Under the pieces are notes generated by a model, which saw only the letters and a list, made by a program, of their open reading frames with translations, had not been told where the DNA came from and searched no databases. From Osmia lignaria lignaria (lineage: Eukaryota > Arthropoda > Insecta > Hymenoptera > Megachilidae), in assembly GCF_051020975.1 (NCBI RefSeq), contig NW_027478162.1, positions 18,228,001-18,292,000 on the forward strand: a DNA stretch of 64,000 bases, in the 5' to 3' direction. This document shows positions 23,989-38,900 of this stretch, one piece after another. Every line of letters starts with the position of its first letter. The stretch's first letter is position 1. Position numbers and translations under genes: made by a program.

Positions 23989-25920
23989 TGATCAGATGCG
24001 TAGTTCTCGAGATATATCAAGATATTTAAAAGTTCCGAAGCCGCACCAACATAATAGAGATACACAAACACCGTGGCCCCTTTCTTTGAGATAACTCTGC
24101 ACTATTGCGAGCTGCAAATGCCACTTCCAGCTTAGCTGTGCAGAGGAAGAACAACAAGAAGAAGAAATATCTCGAAATATGTCCGTCAGGCCAGTTCCTT
24201 TGAGCTGAATCTGCAAATATCTCGGAAACGAAGCGAGCTATGGCAAAATGTTAAGAGACGTTTTTTGTAGAGAATTATGTTTCCTACAATTTATGTTCTA
24301 TGATATTTTTTGATCAGAAGCGTAGTTTTCGAGATATATCGAGATATTTAAAAGTTCCGAAGCCGCACCAACATAATAGGGATACAGAAACACCGTGGCC
24401 CCTTTCTTTGAGATAACTCTGCACTATTGCGAGCTGTAAATGCCACTTCCAGCTTAGCTGTGCAGAAGAAGAACAACAAGAAGAAGAAATATCTCGAAAT
24501 ATGTCCGTCAGGCCCCTTCCCTTCAGATATATCTGCAAATATCTCGGAAACGAAGCGAGCTATGGCGAAATGTTAAGAGACCTTTTTTGTAGAGAATTAT
24601 GTTTCCTACAATTTATGTTCTATGATATTTTTTGATCAGAAGCGTAGTTTTCGAGATATATCGAGATATTTAAAAGTTCCGAAGCCGCACCAACATAATA
24701 GAGATACAGAAACACCGTGGCCCCTTTCGTTGAGATAACTCTGCACTAGTGCGAGCCGCAAATGCCACTTCCAGCTTAGCTGTGCAGAAGAAGAACAACA
24801 AGAAGAAGAAATATCTCGAAATATGTCCGTCAGGCCCCTTCCCTTGAGATATATCTGCAAATATCTCGGAAACGAAGCGAGCTATGGCAAAATGTTAAGA
24901 GACCTTTTTTGTAGAGAATTATGTTTCGTACAATTTATGTTCTATGATATTTTTTGGTCAGAAGCGTAGTTTTCGAGATATATCGAGATATTTAAAAGTT
25001 CCAAAGCCGCACCAACATAATAGAGATACAGAAACACCGTGGCCCCTTTCTTTGAGATAACTCTGCACTAGTGCGAGCCGCAAATGCCACTTCCAGCTTA
25101 GCTGTGCAGAAGAAGAACAACAAGAAGAAGAAATATCTCGAAATATGTCCGTCAGGCCCCTTCCCTTGAGATAAATCTGCAAATATCTCGGAAACGAAGC
25201 GAGCTATGGCAAAATGTTGAAAGACCTTTATTGTAGAGAATTAAGTTTCCTACGTTTTATGTTCTATGATATTTTTTGATCAGATGCGTAGTTCTCGAGA
25301 TATATCAAGATATTTAAAAGTTCCGAAGCCGCACCAACATAATCGAGATACAGAAACACCGTGGCCCCTTTCTTTGAGATAACTCTGCACTATTGCGAGC
25401 TGCAAATGCCACTTCCAGCTTAGCTGTGCAGAAGAAGAACATCAAGAAGAAGAAATATCTCGAAATATGTCCGTCAGGCCCCTTCCCTTGAGATAAATCT
25501 GCAAATATCTCGGAAACGAAGCGAGCTATGGCAAAATGTTAAGAGACCTTTTTTGTAGAGAATTAAGTTTCCTACTTTTTATGTTCTATGATATTTTTTG
25601 ATCTGATGCGTAGTTCTCGAGATATATCAAGATATTTAAAAGTTCCGAAGCCGCACCAACATAATAGAGATACAGAAACACCGTGGCCCCTTTCTTTGAG
25701 ATAACTCTGCACTATTGCGAGCTGTAAATGCCACTTCCAGCTTAGCTGTGCAGAAGAAGAACAACAAGAAGAAGAAATATCTCGAAATATGTCCGTCAGA
25801 CCCCTTCCCTTGAGATAAATCTGCAAATATCTCGGAAACGAAGCGAGCTATGGTAAAATGTTAAGAGACCTTTTTTGTAGAGAATTAAGTTTCCTACTTT
25901 TTATGTTCTATGATATTTTT
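23989..25920. repeat. Six-monomer higher-order repeat, copy 2 (1932 bp)
   Basis: Second tandem copy with the member order B-C-D-E-F-A and the same rare variants as copy 1. The near identity of whole six-mers, compared with several percent difference between their members, shows that the six-mer was amplified recently as a block. Confidence 0.95.
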
Positions 25921-27852
25921 TGATCAGATGCGTAGTTCTCGAGATATATCAAGATATTTAAAAGTTCCGAAGCCGCACCAACATAATAGAGATACACAAA
26001 CACCGTGGCCCCTTTCTTTGAGATAACTCTGCACTATTGCGAGCTGCAAATGCCACTTCCAGCTTAGCTGTGCAGAGGAAGAACAACAAGAAGAAGAAAT
26101 ATCTCGAAATATGTCCGTCAGGCCAGTTCCTTTGAGCTGAATCTGCAAATATCTCGGAAACGAAGCGAGCTATGGCAAAATGTTAAGAGACGTTTTTTGT
26201 AGAGAATTATGTTTCCTACAATTTATGTTCTATGATATTTTTTGATCAGAAGCGTAGTTTTCGAGATATATCGAGATATTTAAAAGTTCCGAAGCCGCAC
26301 CAACATAATAGGGATACAGAAACACCGTGGCCCCTTTCTTTGAGATAACTCTGCACTATTGCGAGCTGTAAATGCCACTTCCAGCTTAGCTGTGCAGAAG
26401 AAGAACAACAAGAAGAAGAAATATCTCGAAATATGTCCGTCAGGCCCCTTCCCTTCAGATATATCTGCAAATATCTCGGAAACGAAGCGAGCTATGGCGA
26501 AATGTTAAGAGACCTTTTTTGTAGAGAATTATGTTTCCTACAATTTATGTTCTATGATATTTTTTGATCAGAAGCGTAGTTTTCGAGATATATCGAGATA
26601 TTTAAAAGTTCCGAAGCCGCACCAACATAATAGAGATACAGAAACACCGTGGCCCCTTTCGTTGAGATAACTCTGCACTAGTGCGAGCCGCAAATGCCAC
26701 TTCCAGCTTAGCTGTGCAGAAGAAGAACAACAAGAAGAAGAAATATCTCGAAATATGTCCGTCAGGCCCCTTCCCTTGAGATATATCTGCAAATATCTCG
26801 GAAACGAAGCGAGCTATGGCAAAATGTTAAGAGACCTTTTTTGTAGAGAATTATGTTTCGTACAATTTATGTTCTATGATATTTTTTGGTCAGAAGCGTA
26901 GTTTTCGAGATATATCGAGATATTTAAAAGTTCCAAAGCCGCACCAACATAATAGAGATACAGAAACACCGTGGCCCCTTTCTTTGAGATAACTCTGCAC
27001 TAGTGCGAGCCGCAAATGCCACTTCCAGCTTAGCTGTGCAGAAGAAGAACAACAAGAAGAAGAAATATCTCGAAATATGTCCGTCAGGCCCCTTCCCTTG
27101 AGATAAATCTGCAAATATCTCGGAAACGAAGCGAGCTATGGCAAAATGTTGAAAGACCTTTATTGTAGAGAATTAAGTTTCCTACGTTTTATGTTCTATG
27201 ATATTTTTTGATCAGATGCGTAGTTCTCGAGATATATCAAGATATTTAAAAGTTCCGAAGCCGCACCAACATAATCGAGATACAGAAACACCGTGGCCCC
27301 TTTCTTTGAGATAACTCTGCACTATTGCGAGCTGCAAATGCCACTTCCAGCTTAGCTGTGCAGAAGAAGAACATCAAGAAGAAGAAATATCTCGAAATAT
27401 GTCCGTCAGGCCCCTTCCCTTGAGATAAATCTGCAAATATCTCGGAAACGAAGAGAGCTATGGCAAAATGTTAAGAGACCTTTTTTGTAGAGAATTAAGT
27501 TTCCTGCTTTTTATGTTCTATGATATTTTTTGATCTGATGCGTAGTTCTCGAGATATATCAAGATATTTAAAAGTTCCGAAGCCGCACCAACATAATAGA
27601 GATACAGAAACACCGTGGCCCCTTTCTTTGAGATAACTCTGCACTATTGCGAGCTGTAAATGCCACTTCCAGCTTAGCTGTGCAGAAGAAGAACAACAAG
27701 AAGAAGAAATATCTCGAAATATGTCCGTCAGGCCCCTTCCCTTGAGATATATCTGCAAATATCTTGGAAACGAAGAGAGCTATGGCAAAATGTTAAGAGT
27801 CCTTTTTTGTAGAGAATTAAGTTTCCTACAATTTATGTTCTATGATATTTTT
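25921..27852. repeat. Six-monomer higher-order repeat, copy 3, with altered last member
   Basis: Members B to F match copies 1 and 2. The sixth member (27531-27852) starts like A but reads GTCAGGCCCC instead of GTCAGACCCC. It also has TATCTTGG and AAGAGTCC near its right end, so homogeneity ends inside this monomer. It marks the right limit of the amplified block. Confidence 0.92.
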
Positions 27853-28174
27853 TGATCAGAAGCGTAGTTTTCGAGATATATCGAGATATTTAAAAGTTCC
27901 GAAGCCGCACCAACATAATAGAGATACAGAAACACCGTGGCCCCTTTCGTTGAGATAACTCTGCACTAGTGCGAGCCGCAAATGCCACTTCCAGCTTAGC
28001 TGTGCAGAAGAAGAACAACAAGAAGAAGAAATATCTCGAAATATGTCCGTCAGGCCCCTTCCCTTGAGATAAATCTGCAAATATCTCGGAAACGAAGAGA
28101 GCTATGGCAAAATGTTAAGAGACCTTTTTTGTAGAGAATTAAGTTTCCTACTTTTTATGTTCTATGATATTTTT

Positions 28175-28493
28175 TGATTAGATGCGTAGTTCTCGAGATA
28201 TATCAAGATATTTAAAAGTTCCGAAGCCGCACCAACATAATAGAGATACAGAAACACCGTGGCCCCTTTCTTTCAGATAACTATGCACTATTGCGAGCTG
28301 CAAATGCCACTTCCAGCTTAGCTGTGCAGAAGAACAACAAGAAGAAGAAATATCTCGAAATATGTCCGTCAGGCCCCTTCCCTTGAGATAAATCTGCAAA
28401 TATCTCGGAAACGAAGAGAGCTATGGCAAAATGTTAAGAGACCTTTTTTGTAGAGAATTAAGTTTCCTACAATTTATGTTCTATGATATTTTT
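28175..28493. repeat. 319-bp monomer (3-bp deletion, GAAATATCTC form)
   Basis: First monomer lacking one triplet in the GAA/CAA tract. It keeps GAAGAAGAAAT after the tract, and has GATTAGATGCG at the left end and TTTCAGATAACTATGC in the middle. Confidence 0.95.
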
Positions 28494-31400
28494 TGATCAG
28501 AAGCGTAGTTTTCGAGATATATCGAGATATTTAAAAGTTCCGAAGCCGCACCAACATAATAGAGATACAGAAACACCGTGGCCCCTTTCGTTGAGATAAC
28601 TCTGCACTAGTGCGAGCCGCAAATGCCACTTCCAGCTTAGCTGTGCAGAAGAAGAACAACAAGAAGAAGAAATATCTCGAAATATGTCCGTCAGGCCCCT
28701 TCCCTTGAGATAAATCTGCAAATATCTCGGAAACGAAGCGAGCTATGGCAAAATGTTAAGAGACCTTTTTTGTAGAGAATTAAGTTTCCTACTTTTTATG
28801 TTCTATGATATTTTTTGATCAGATGCGTAGTTCTCGAGATATATCATGATATTTAAAAGTTCCGAAGCCGCACCAACATAATAGAGATACAGAAACACCG
28901 TGGCCCCTTTCTTTGAGATAACTCTGCACTATTGCGAGCTGCAAATGCCACTTCCAGCTTAGCTGTGCAGAAGAAGAACAACAAGAAGAAGGAATATCTG
29001 GAAATATGTCCGTCAGGCCCCTTCCCTTGAGATAAATCTGCAAATATCTCGGAAACGGAGCGAGCTATGGCATAATGTTGAGAGACCTTTTTTGTAGAGA
29101 ATTAAGTTTCCTACTATTTATGTTCTATGATATTTTTGGATCAGATGCGTAGTTCTCGAGATATATCAAGATATTTAAAAGTTCCGAAGCCGCACCAACA
29201 TAATAGAGATACAGAAACACCGTGGCCCCTTTCTTTGAGATAACTCTGCACTAGTGCGAGCCGCAAATGCCACTTCCAGCTTAGCTGTGCAGAAGAAGAA
29301 CAACAAGAAGAAGAAATATCTCGAAATATGTCCGTCAGGCCCCTTCCCTTGAGATAAATCTGCAAATATCTCGGAAACGAAGCGAGCTATGGCGAAATGT
29401 TAAGAGACCTTTTTTGTAGAGAATTAAGTTTCCTACTTTTTATGTTCTATGATATTTTTTGATCAGATGCGTAGTTCTCGAGATATATCGAGATATTTAA
29501 AAGTTCCGAAGCCGCACCAACATAATAGGGATACAGAAACACCGTGGCCCCTTTCTTTGAGATAACTCTGCACTAGTGCGAGCCGCAAATGCCACTTCCA
29601 GCTTAGCTGTGCAGAAGAAGAACAACAAGAAGAAGAAATATCTCGAAATATGTCCGTCAGGCCCCTTCCCTTGAGATAAATCTGCAAATATCTCGGAAAC
29701 GAAGCGAGCTATGGCGAAATGTTAAGAGACCTTTTTTGTAGAGAATTAAGTTTCCTACTTTTTATGTTCTATGATATTTTTTGATCAGATGCGTAGTTCT
29801 CGAGATATATCAAGATATTTAAAAGTTCCGCAGCCGCACCAACATAATAGAGATACAGAAACACCGTGGCCCCTTTCTTTGAGATAACTCTGCACGATTG
29901 CGAGCTGTAAATGCCACTTCCAGCTTAGCTGTGCAGAAGAAGGACAACAAGAAGAAGAAATATCTCGAAATATGTCCGTAAGGCCCCTTCCCTTGAGATA
30001 AATCTGCAAATATCTCGGAAACGAAGCGAGCTATGGCGAAATGTTAAGAGACTTTTTTTGTAGAGAATTAAGTTTCCTACTTTTTATGTTCTATGATATT
30101 TTTTGATCAGATGCGTAGTTCTCGAGATATATCAAGATATTTAAAAGTTCCGAAGCCGCACCAACATAATAGAGATACAGAAACACCGTGGCCCCTTTCT
30201 TTGAGATAACTCTGCACTATTGCGAGCTGCAAATGCCACTTCCAGCTTAGCTGTGCAGAGGAAGAACAACAAGAAGAAGAAATATCCCGAAATATGTCCG
30301 TCAGGCCAGTTCCTTTGAGCTGAATCTGCAAATATCTCGGAAACGAAGCGAGCTATGGCAAAATGTTAAGAGACGTTTTTTATAGAGAATTATGTTTCCT
30401 ACAATTTATGTTCTATGATATTTTTTGATCAGAAGCGTAGTTTTGGAGATATATCGAGATATTTAAAAGTTCCGAAGCCGCACCAACATAATAGGGATAC
30501 AGAAACACCGTGGCCCCTTTCTTTGAGATAACTCTGCACTAGTGCGAGCCGCAAATGCCACTTCCAGCTTAGCTGTGCAGAAGAAGAACAACAAGAAGAA
30601 GAAATATCTCGAAATATGTCCGTCAGGCCCCTTCCCTTGAGATATATCTGCAAATATCTCGGAAACGAAGCGAGCTATGGCAAAATGTTAAGAGACCTTT
30701 TTTGTAGAGAATTATGCTTCCTACAATTTATGTTCTATGATATTTTTTGATCAGAAGCGTAGTTTTCGAGATACATCGAGATATTTAAAAGTTCCGAAGC
30801 CGCACCAACATAATAGAGATACAGAAACACCGTGGCCCCTTTCGTTGAGATAACTCTGCACTAGTGCGAGCCGCAAATGCCACTTCCAGCTTAGCTGTGC
30901 AGAAGAAGAACAACAAGAAGAAGAAATATCTCGAAATATGTCCGTCAGGCCCCTTCCCTTGAGATATATCTGCAAATATCTCGGAAACGAAGCGAGCTAT
31001 GGCAAAATGTTAAGAGACCTTTTTTGTAGAGAATTATGTTTCGTACAATTTATGTTCTATGATATTTTTTGGTCAGAGGCGTAGTTTTCGAGATATATCG
31101 AGATATTTAAAAGTTCCAAAGCCGCACCAACATAATAGAGATACAGAAACACCGTGGCCCCTTTCTTTGAGATAACTCTGCACTAGTGCGAGCCGCAAAT
31201 GCCACTTCCAGCTTAGCTGTGCAGAAGAAGAACAACAAGAAGAAGAAATATCTCGAAATATGTCCGTCAGGCCCCTTCCCTTGAGATATATCTGCAAATA
31301 TCTCGGAAACGAAGCGAGCTATGGCAAAATGTTAAGAGACCTTTTTTGTAGAGAATTATGTTTCCTACAATTTATGTTCTATGATATTTTTTGATCAGAT

Positions 31401-32035
31401 GCGTAGTTCTCGAGATATATCAAGATATTTAAAAGTTCCGAAACCGCACCAACATAATAGAGATACAGAAACACCGTGGCCCCTTTCTTTGAGATAACTC
31501 TGCACTAGTGCGAGCCGCAAATGCCACTTCCAGCTTAGCTGTGCAGAAGAAGAACAACAAGAAGAAGAAATATCTCGAAATATGTCCGTCAGGCCAGTTC
31601 CTTTGAGCTGAATCTGCAAATATCTCGGAAACGAAGCGAGCTATGGCAAAATGTTAAGAGACGTTTTTTATAGAGAATTATGTTTCCTACAATTTATGTT
31701 CTATGATATTTTTTGATCAGAAGCGTAGTTTTCGAGATATATCAAGATATTTAAAAGTTCCGAAGCCGCACCAACATAATAGAGATACAGAAACACCGTG
31801 GCCCCTTTCTTTGAGATAACTCTGCACTATTGCGAGCTGCAAATGCCACTTCCAGCTTAGCTGTGCAGAGGAAGAACAACAAGAAGAAGAAATATCGCGA
31901 AATATGTCCGTCAGGCCAGTTCCTTTGAGCTGAATCTGCAAATATCTCGGAAACGAAGCGAGCTATGGCAAAATGTTAAGAGACGTTTTTTGTAGAGAAT
32001 TAAGTTTCCTACTTTTTATGTTCTATGATATTTTT

Positions 32036-32354
32036 TGATTAGATGCGTAGTTCTCGAGATATATCAAGATATCTAAAAGTTCCGAAGCCGCACCAACATA
32101 ATAGAGATACAGAAACACCGTGGCCCCTTTCTTTGAGATAACTCTGCACTATTGCGAGCTGCAAATGGCACTTCCAGCTTACCTGTGCAGAAGAACAACA
32201 AGAAGAAGCAATATCTCGAAATATGTCCGTCAGGCCCCTTCCCTTGAGATAAATCTGCAACTATCTCGGAAACGAAGAGAGCTATGGCAAAATGTTAAGA
32301 GACCTTTTTTGTAGAGAATTAAGTTTCCTACAATTTATGTGCTATGATATTTTT
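32036..32354. repeat. 319-bp monomer (GCAATATCTC form)
   Basis: Same triplet loss, but the tract ends GAAGAAGCAAT. Also has the rare changes CAAATGGCAC and GCTTACCTG, and TATCTAAAAG in place of TATTTAAAAG. Confidence 0.95.
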
Positions 32355-32676
32355 TGATCAGAAGCGTAGTTTTCGAGATATATCAAGATATCTAAAAGTT
32401 CCGAAGCCGCACCAACATAATAGAGATACAGAAACACCGTGGCCCCTTTCTTTGAGATAACTCTGCACTATTGCGAGCTGCAAATGCCACTTCCAGCTTA
32501 GCTGTGCAGAAGAAGAACAACAAGAAGAAGAAATATCTCGAAATATGTCCGTCAGGCCCCTTCCCTTGAGATAAATCTGCAAATATCTCGCAAACGAAGA
32601 GAGCTCTGGCAAAATGTTAAGAGACCTTTTTTGTAGAGACTTAAGTTTCCTACTTTTTATGTTCTATGATATTTTT

Positions 32677-32995
32677 TGATTAGATGCGTAGTTCTCGAGA
32701 TATATCAAGATATTTAAAAGTTCCGAAGCCGCACCAACATAATAGAGATACAGAAACACCGTGGCCCCTTTCTTTCAGATAACTATGCACTATTGCGAGC
32801 TGCAAATGCCACTTCCAGCTTAGCTGTGCAGAAGAACAACAAGAAGAAGAAATATCTCGAAATATGTCCGTCAGGCCCCTTCCCTTGAGATATATCTGCA
32901 AATATCTCGGAAACGAAGCGAGCTATGGCAAAATGTTGAGAGACCTTTTTTGTAGAGAATTAAGTTTCCTACGTTTTATGTTCTATGATATTTTT
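32677..32995. repeat. 319-bp monomer (GAAATATCTC form)
   Basis: Near copy of the deletion monomer at 28175, sharing GATTAGATGCG and TTTCAGATAACTATGC. It lies 4502 bp away, which is 14 monomers less two 3-bp deletions. Confidence 0.95.
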
Positions 32996-35900
32996 TGATC
33001 AGATGCGTAGTTCTCGAGATATATCAAGATATTTAAAAGTTCCGAAGCCGCACCAACATAATAGAGGTACAGAAACACCGTGGCCCCTTTCTTTGAGATA
33101 ACTCTGCACTATTGCGAGCTGCAAATGCCACTTCCAGCTTAGCTGTGCAGAAGAAGAACAACAAGAAGAAGAAATATCTGGAAATATGTCCGTCAGGCCC
33201 CTTCCCTTGAGATAAATCTGCAAATATCTCGGAAACGAAGCGAGCTATGGCAAAATGTTGAGAGACCTTTTTTGTAGAGAATTAAGTTTCCTACTATTTA
33301 TGTTCTATGAAATTTTTGGATCAGATGCGTAGTTCTCGAGATATATCAAGATATTTAAAAGTTCCGAAGCCGCACCAACATAATAGAGATACAGAAACAC
33401 CGTGGCCCCTTTCTTTGAGATAACTCTGCACTAGAGCGAGCCGCAAATGCCACTTCCAGCTTAGCTGTGCAGAAGAAGAACAACAAGAAGAAGAAATATC
33501 TCGAAATATGTCCGTCAGGCCACTTCCCTTGAGATAAATCTGCAAATACCTCGGAAACGAAGCGAGCTATGGCAAAATGTTAAGAGACCTTTTTTGTAGA
33601 GAATTATGTTTCCTACTTTTTATGTTCTATGATATTTTTTGATCAGACGCGTAGCTCTCGAGATATATCAAGATATTTAAAAGTTCCGAAGCCGCACCAA
33701 CATAATAGAGATACAGAAACAGCGTGGCCCCTTTCGTTGAGATATCTCTGCACTATTGCGAGCTGCAAATGCCACTTCCAGCTTAGCTGCGCAGAAGAAG
33801 AACAACAAGAAGAAGAAATATCTCGAAATATGTCCGTCAGGCCCCTTCCCTTGAGATAAATCTGCAAATATCTCGGAAACGAAGCGAGCTATGGTAAAAT
33901 GTTAAGAGACCTTATTTGCAGAGAATTATGTTTCCTACTTTTTATGTTCTATGATATTTTTTGATCAGATGCGTAGTTCTCGAGATATATTAAGATATTT
34001 AAAAGTTCCGAAGCCGCACCAACATAATAGAGATACAGAAACACCGTGGCCCCTTTCTTTGAGATAACTCTGCACTATTGCGAGCTGCAAATGCCACTTC
34101 CAGCTTAGCTGTGCAGAAGAAGAACAACAAGAAGAAGAAATATCTCGAAATATGTCCGTCAGGCCCCTTCCCTTGAGATATATCTGCAAATATCTTGGAA
34201 ACGAAGCGAGCTATGGCAAAATGTTAAGAGACGTTTTTTGTAGAGAATTAAGTTTCCTACTTTTTATGTTCTATGATATTTTTTGATCAGATGCGTAGTT
34301 CTCGAGATACATCAAGATATTTAAAAGTTCCGAAGCCGCACCAACATAATAGAGATACAGAAACACCGTGGCCCCTTTCTTTGAGATAACTCTGCACTAT
34401 TGCGAGCTGCAAATGCCACTTCCAGCTTAGCTGTGCAGAGGAAGAACAACAAGAAGAAGAAATATCTCGAAATATGTCCGTCAGGCCAGTTCCTTTGAGC
34501 TGAATCTGCAAATATCTCGGAAACGAAGCGAGCTATGGCAAAATGTTAAGAGACGTTTTTTATAGAGAATTATGTTTCCTACAATTTATGTTCTATGATA
34601 TTTTTTGATCAGAAGCGTAGTTTTCGAGATATATCGAGATATTTAAAAGTTCCGAAGCCGCACCAACATAATAGGGATACAGAAACACCGTGGCCCCTTT
34701 CTTTGAGATAACTCTGCACTAGTGCGAGCCGCAAATGCCACTTCCAGCTTAGCTGTGCAGAAGAAGAACAACAAGAAGAAGAAATATCTCGAAATATGTC
34801 CGTCAGGCCCCTTCCCTTGAGATAAATCTGCAAATATCTCGGAAACGAAGCGAGCTATGGCGAAATGTTAAGAGACCTTTTTTGTAGAGAATTAAGTTTC
34901 CTACTTTTTATGTTCTATGATATTTTTTGATCAGATGCGTAGTTCTCGAGATATATCAAGATATTTAAAAGTTCCGAAGCCGCACCAACATAATAGAGAT
35001 ACAGAAACACCGTGGCCCCTTTCTTTGAGATAACTCTGCACGATTGCGAGCTGTAAATGCCACTTCCAGCTTAGCTGTGCAGAAGAAGGACAACAAGAAT
35101 AAGAAATATCTCGAAATATGTCCGTCAGGCCCCTTCCCTTGAGATAAATCTGCAAATATCTCGGAAACGAAGCGAGCTATGGCGAAATGTTAAGAGACCT
35201 TTTTTGTAGAGAATTATGCTTCCTACAATTTATGTTCTATGATATTTTTTGATCAGAAGCGTAGTTTTCGAGATACATCGAGATATTTAAAAGTTCCGAA
35301 GCCGCACCAACATAATAGAGATACAGAAACACCGTGGCCCCTTTCGTTGAGATAACTCTGCACTAGTGCGAGCCGCAAATGCCACTTCCAGCTTAGCTGT
35401 GCAGAAGAAGAACAACAAGAAGAAGAAATATCTCGAAATATGTCCGTCAGGCCCCTTCCCTTGAGATATATCTGCAAATATCTCGGAAACGAAGCGAGCT
35501 ATGGCAAAATGTTAAGAGACCTTTTTTGTAGAGAATTATGTTTCCGACTTTTTATGTTCTATGATATTTTTTGATCAGAAGCGTAGTTTTCGAGATATAT
35601 CGAGATATTTAAAAGTTCCGAAGCCGCACCAACATAATAGAGATACAGAAACACCGTGGCCCCTTTCTTTGAGATAACTCTGCACTATTGCGAGCTGCAA
35701 ATGCCACTTCCAGCTTAGCTGTGCAGAAGAAGAACAACAAGAAGAAGAAATATCTGGAAATATGTCCGTCAGGCCCCTTCCCTTGAGATAAATCTGCAAA
35801 TATCTCGGAAACGAACCGAGCTATGGCAAAATGTTGAGAGACCTTTTTTGTAGAGAATTAAGTTTCCTACTATTTATGTTCTATGATATTTTTGGATCAG

Positions 35901-38900
35901 ATGCGTAGTTCTCGAGATATATCAAGATATTTAAAAGTTCCGAAGCCGCACCAACATAATAGAGGTACAGAAACACCGTGGCCCCTTTCTTTGAGATAAC
36001 TCTGCACTATTGCGAGCTGCAAATGCCACTTCCAGCTTAGCTGTGCAGAAGAAGAACAACAAGAAGAAGAAATATCTGGAAATATGTCCGTCAGGCCCCT
36101 TCCCTTGAGATAAATCTGCAAATATCTCGGAAACGAAGCGAGCTATGGCAAAATGTTGAGAGACCTTTTTTGTAGAGAATTAAGTTTCCTACTATTTATG
36201 TTCTATGATATTTTTGGATCAGATGCGTAGTTCTCGAGATATATCAAGATATTTAAAAGTTCCGAAGCCGCACCAACATAATAGAGATACAGAAACACCG
36301 TGGCCCCTTTCTTTGAGATAACTCTGCACTAGAGCGAGCCGCAAATGCCACTTCCAGCTTAGCTGTGCAGAAGAAGAACAACAAGAAGAAGAAATATCTC
36401 GAAATATGTCCGTCAGGCCACTTCCCTTGAGATAAATCTGCAAATATCTCGGAAACGAAGCGAGCTATGGGAAAATGTTAAGAGACGTTTTTTGTAGAGA
36501 ATTATGTTTCCTACAATTTATGTTCTATGATATTTTTTGATCAGAAGCGTAGTTTTCGAGATATATCGAGATATTTAAAAGTTCCGAAGCCGCACCAACA
36601 TAATAGGGATACAGAAACACCGTGGCCCCTTTCTTTGAGATAACTCTGCACTAGTGCGAGCCGCAAACGCCACTTCCAGCTTAGCTGTGCAGAAGAAGAA
36701 CAACAAGAAGAAGAAATATCTCGAAATATTTCCGTCAGGCCCCTTCCCTTGAGATAAATCTGCAAATATCTCGGAAACGAAGCGAGCTATGGCGAAATGT
36801 TAAGAGACCTTTTTTGTAGAGAATTAAGTTTCCTACTTTTCATGTTCTATGATATTTTTTGATCAGATGCGTAGTTCTCGAGATATATCAAGATATTTAA
36901 AAGTTCCGAAGCCGCACCAACATAATAGAGATACAGAAACACCGTGGCCCCTTTCTTTGAGATAACTCTGCACGATTGCGAGCTGTAAATGCCACTTCCA
37001 GCTTAGCTGTGCAGAAGAAGGACAACAAGAAGAAGAAATATCTCGAAATATGTCCGTCAGGCCCCTTCCCTTGAGATAAATCTGCAAATATCTCGGAAAC
37101 GAAGCGAGCTATGGCGAAATGTTAAAAGACCTTTTTTGTAGAGAATTAAGTTTCCTACTTTTTATGTTCCATGATATTTTTTGATCAGATGCATAGTTCT
37201 CGAGATATATCAAGATATTTAAAAGTTCCGAAGCCGCACCAACATAATAGAGATACAGAAACACCGTGGCCCCTTTCTTTGAGATAACTCTGCACTATTG
37301 CGAGCTGCAAATGCTACTTCCAGCTTAGCTGTGCAGAGGACGAACAACAAGAAGAAGAAATATCTCGAAATATGTCCGTCAGGCCAGTTCCTTTGAGCTG
37401 AATCTGCAAATATCTCGGAAACGAAGCGAGCTATGGCGAAATGTTAAGAGACCTTTTTTGTAGAGAATTAAGTTTCCTACTTTTCATGTTCTATGATATT
37501 TTTTGATCAGATGCGTAGTTCTCGAGATATATCAAGATATTTAAAAGTTCCGAAGCCGCACCAACATAATAGAGATACAGAAACACCGTGGCCCCTTTCT
37601 TTGAGATAACTCTGCACGATTGCGAGCTGTAAATGCCACTTCCAGCTTAGCTGTGCAGATGAAGGACAACAAGAAGAAGAAATATCTCGAAATATGTCCG
37701 TCAGGCCCCTTCCCTTGAGATAAATCTGCAAATATCTCGGAAACGAAGCGAGCTATGGCGAAATGTTAAGAGACCTTTTTTGTAGAGAATTAAGTTTCCT
37801 ACTTTTTATGTTCCATGATATTTTTTGATCAGATACGTAGTTCTCGAGATACATCAAGATATTTAAAAGTTCCGAAGCCGCACCAACATAATAGAGATAC
37901 AGAAACACCGTGGCCCCTTTCTTTGAGATAACTCTGCACTATTGCGAGCTGCAAATGCCACTTCCAGCTTAGCTGTGCAGAGGACGAACAACAAGAAGAA
38001 GAAATATCTCGAAATATGTCCGTCAGGCCAGTTCCTTTGAGCTGAATCTGCAAATATCTCGGAAACGAAGCGAGCTATGGCAAAATGTTAAGAGACGTTT
38101 TTTATAGAGAATTATGTTTCCTACAATTTATGTTCTATGATATTTTTTGATCAGAAGCGTAGTTTTCGAGATATATCGAGATATTTAAAAGTTCCGAAGC
38201 CGCACCAACATAATAGGGATACAGAAACACCGTGGCCCCTTTCTTTGAGATAACTCTGCACTAGTGCGAGCCGCAAATGCCACTTCCAGCTTAGCTGTGC
38301 AGAAGAAGAACAACAAGAAGAAGAAATATCTCGAAATATGTCCGTCAGGCCCCTTCCCTTGAGATAAATCTGCAAATATCTCGGAAACGAAGCGAGCTAT
38401 GGCAAAATGTTAAGACACCTTTTTTGTAGAGAATTAAGTTTCCTACTTTTTATGTTCTATGATATTTTTTGATCTGATGCGTAGTTCTCGAGATATATCA
38501 AGATATTTAAAAGTTCCGAAGCCGCACCAACATAATAGAGATACAGAAACACCGTGGCCCCTTTCTTTGAGATAACTCTGCACTATTGCGAGCTGTAAAT
38601 GCCACTTCCAGCTTAGCTGTGCAGAAGAAGAACAACAAGAAGAAGAAATATCTCGAAATATGTCCGTCAGGCCCCTTCCCTTGAGATATATCTGCAAATA
38701 TCTCGGAAACGAAGCGAGCTATGGCGAAATGTTAAGAGACCTTTTTTGTAGAGAATTATGTTTCCTACAATTTATGTTCTATGATATTTTTTGATCAGAA
38801 GCGTAGTTTTCGAGATATATCGAGATATTTAAAAGTTCCGAAGCCGCACCAACATAATAGAGATACAGAAACACCGTGGCCCCTTTCGTTGAGATAACTC

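Larger units (their letters stand above)
27853..34283. repeat. Zone 4: 20-monomer mosaic where the 3-bp deletion class appears
   Basis: Twenty monomers, three of them 319 bp. The region introduces variants absent further left, such as ATATCTGGAAATATG (from 28816 on). It also has related pairs, for example the two GATTAGATGCG deletion monomers at 28175 and 32677, 14 monomers apart. It looks like a set of sources for the larger blocks to the right. No genes are seen. Confidence 0.75.
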
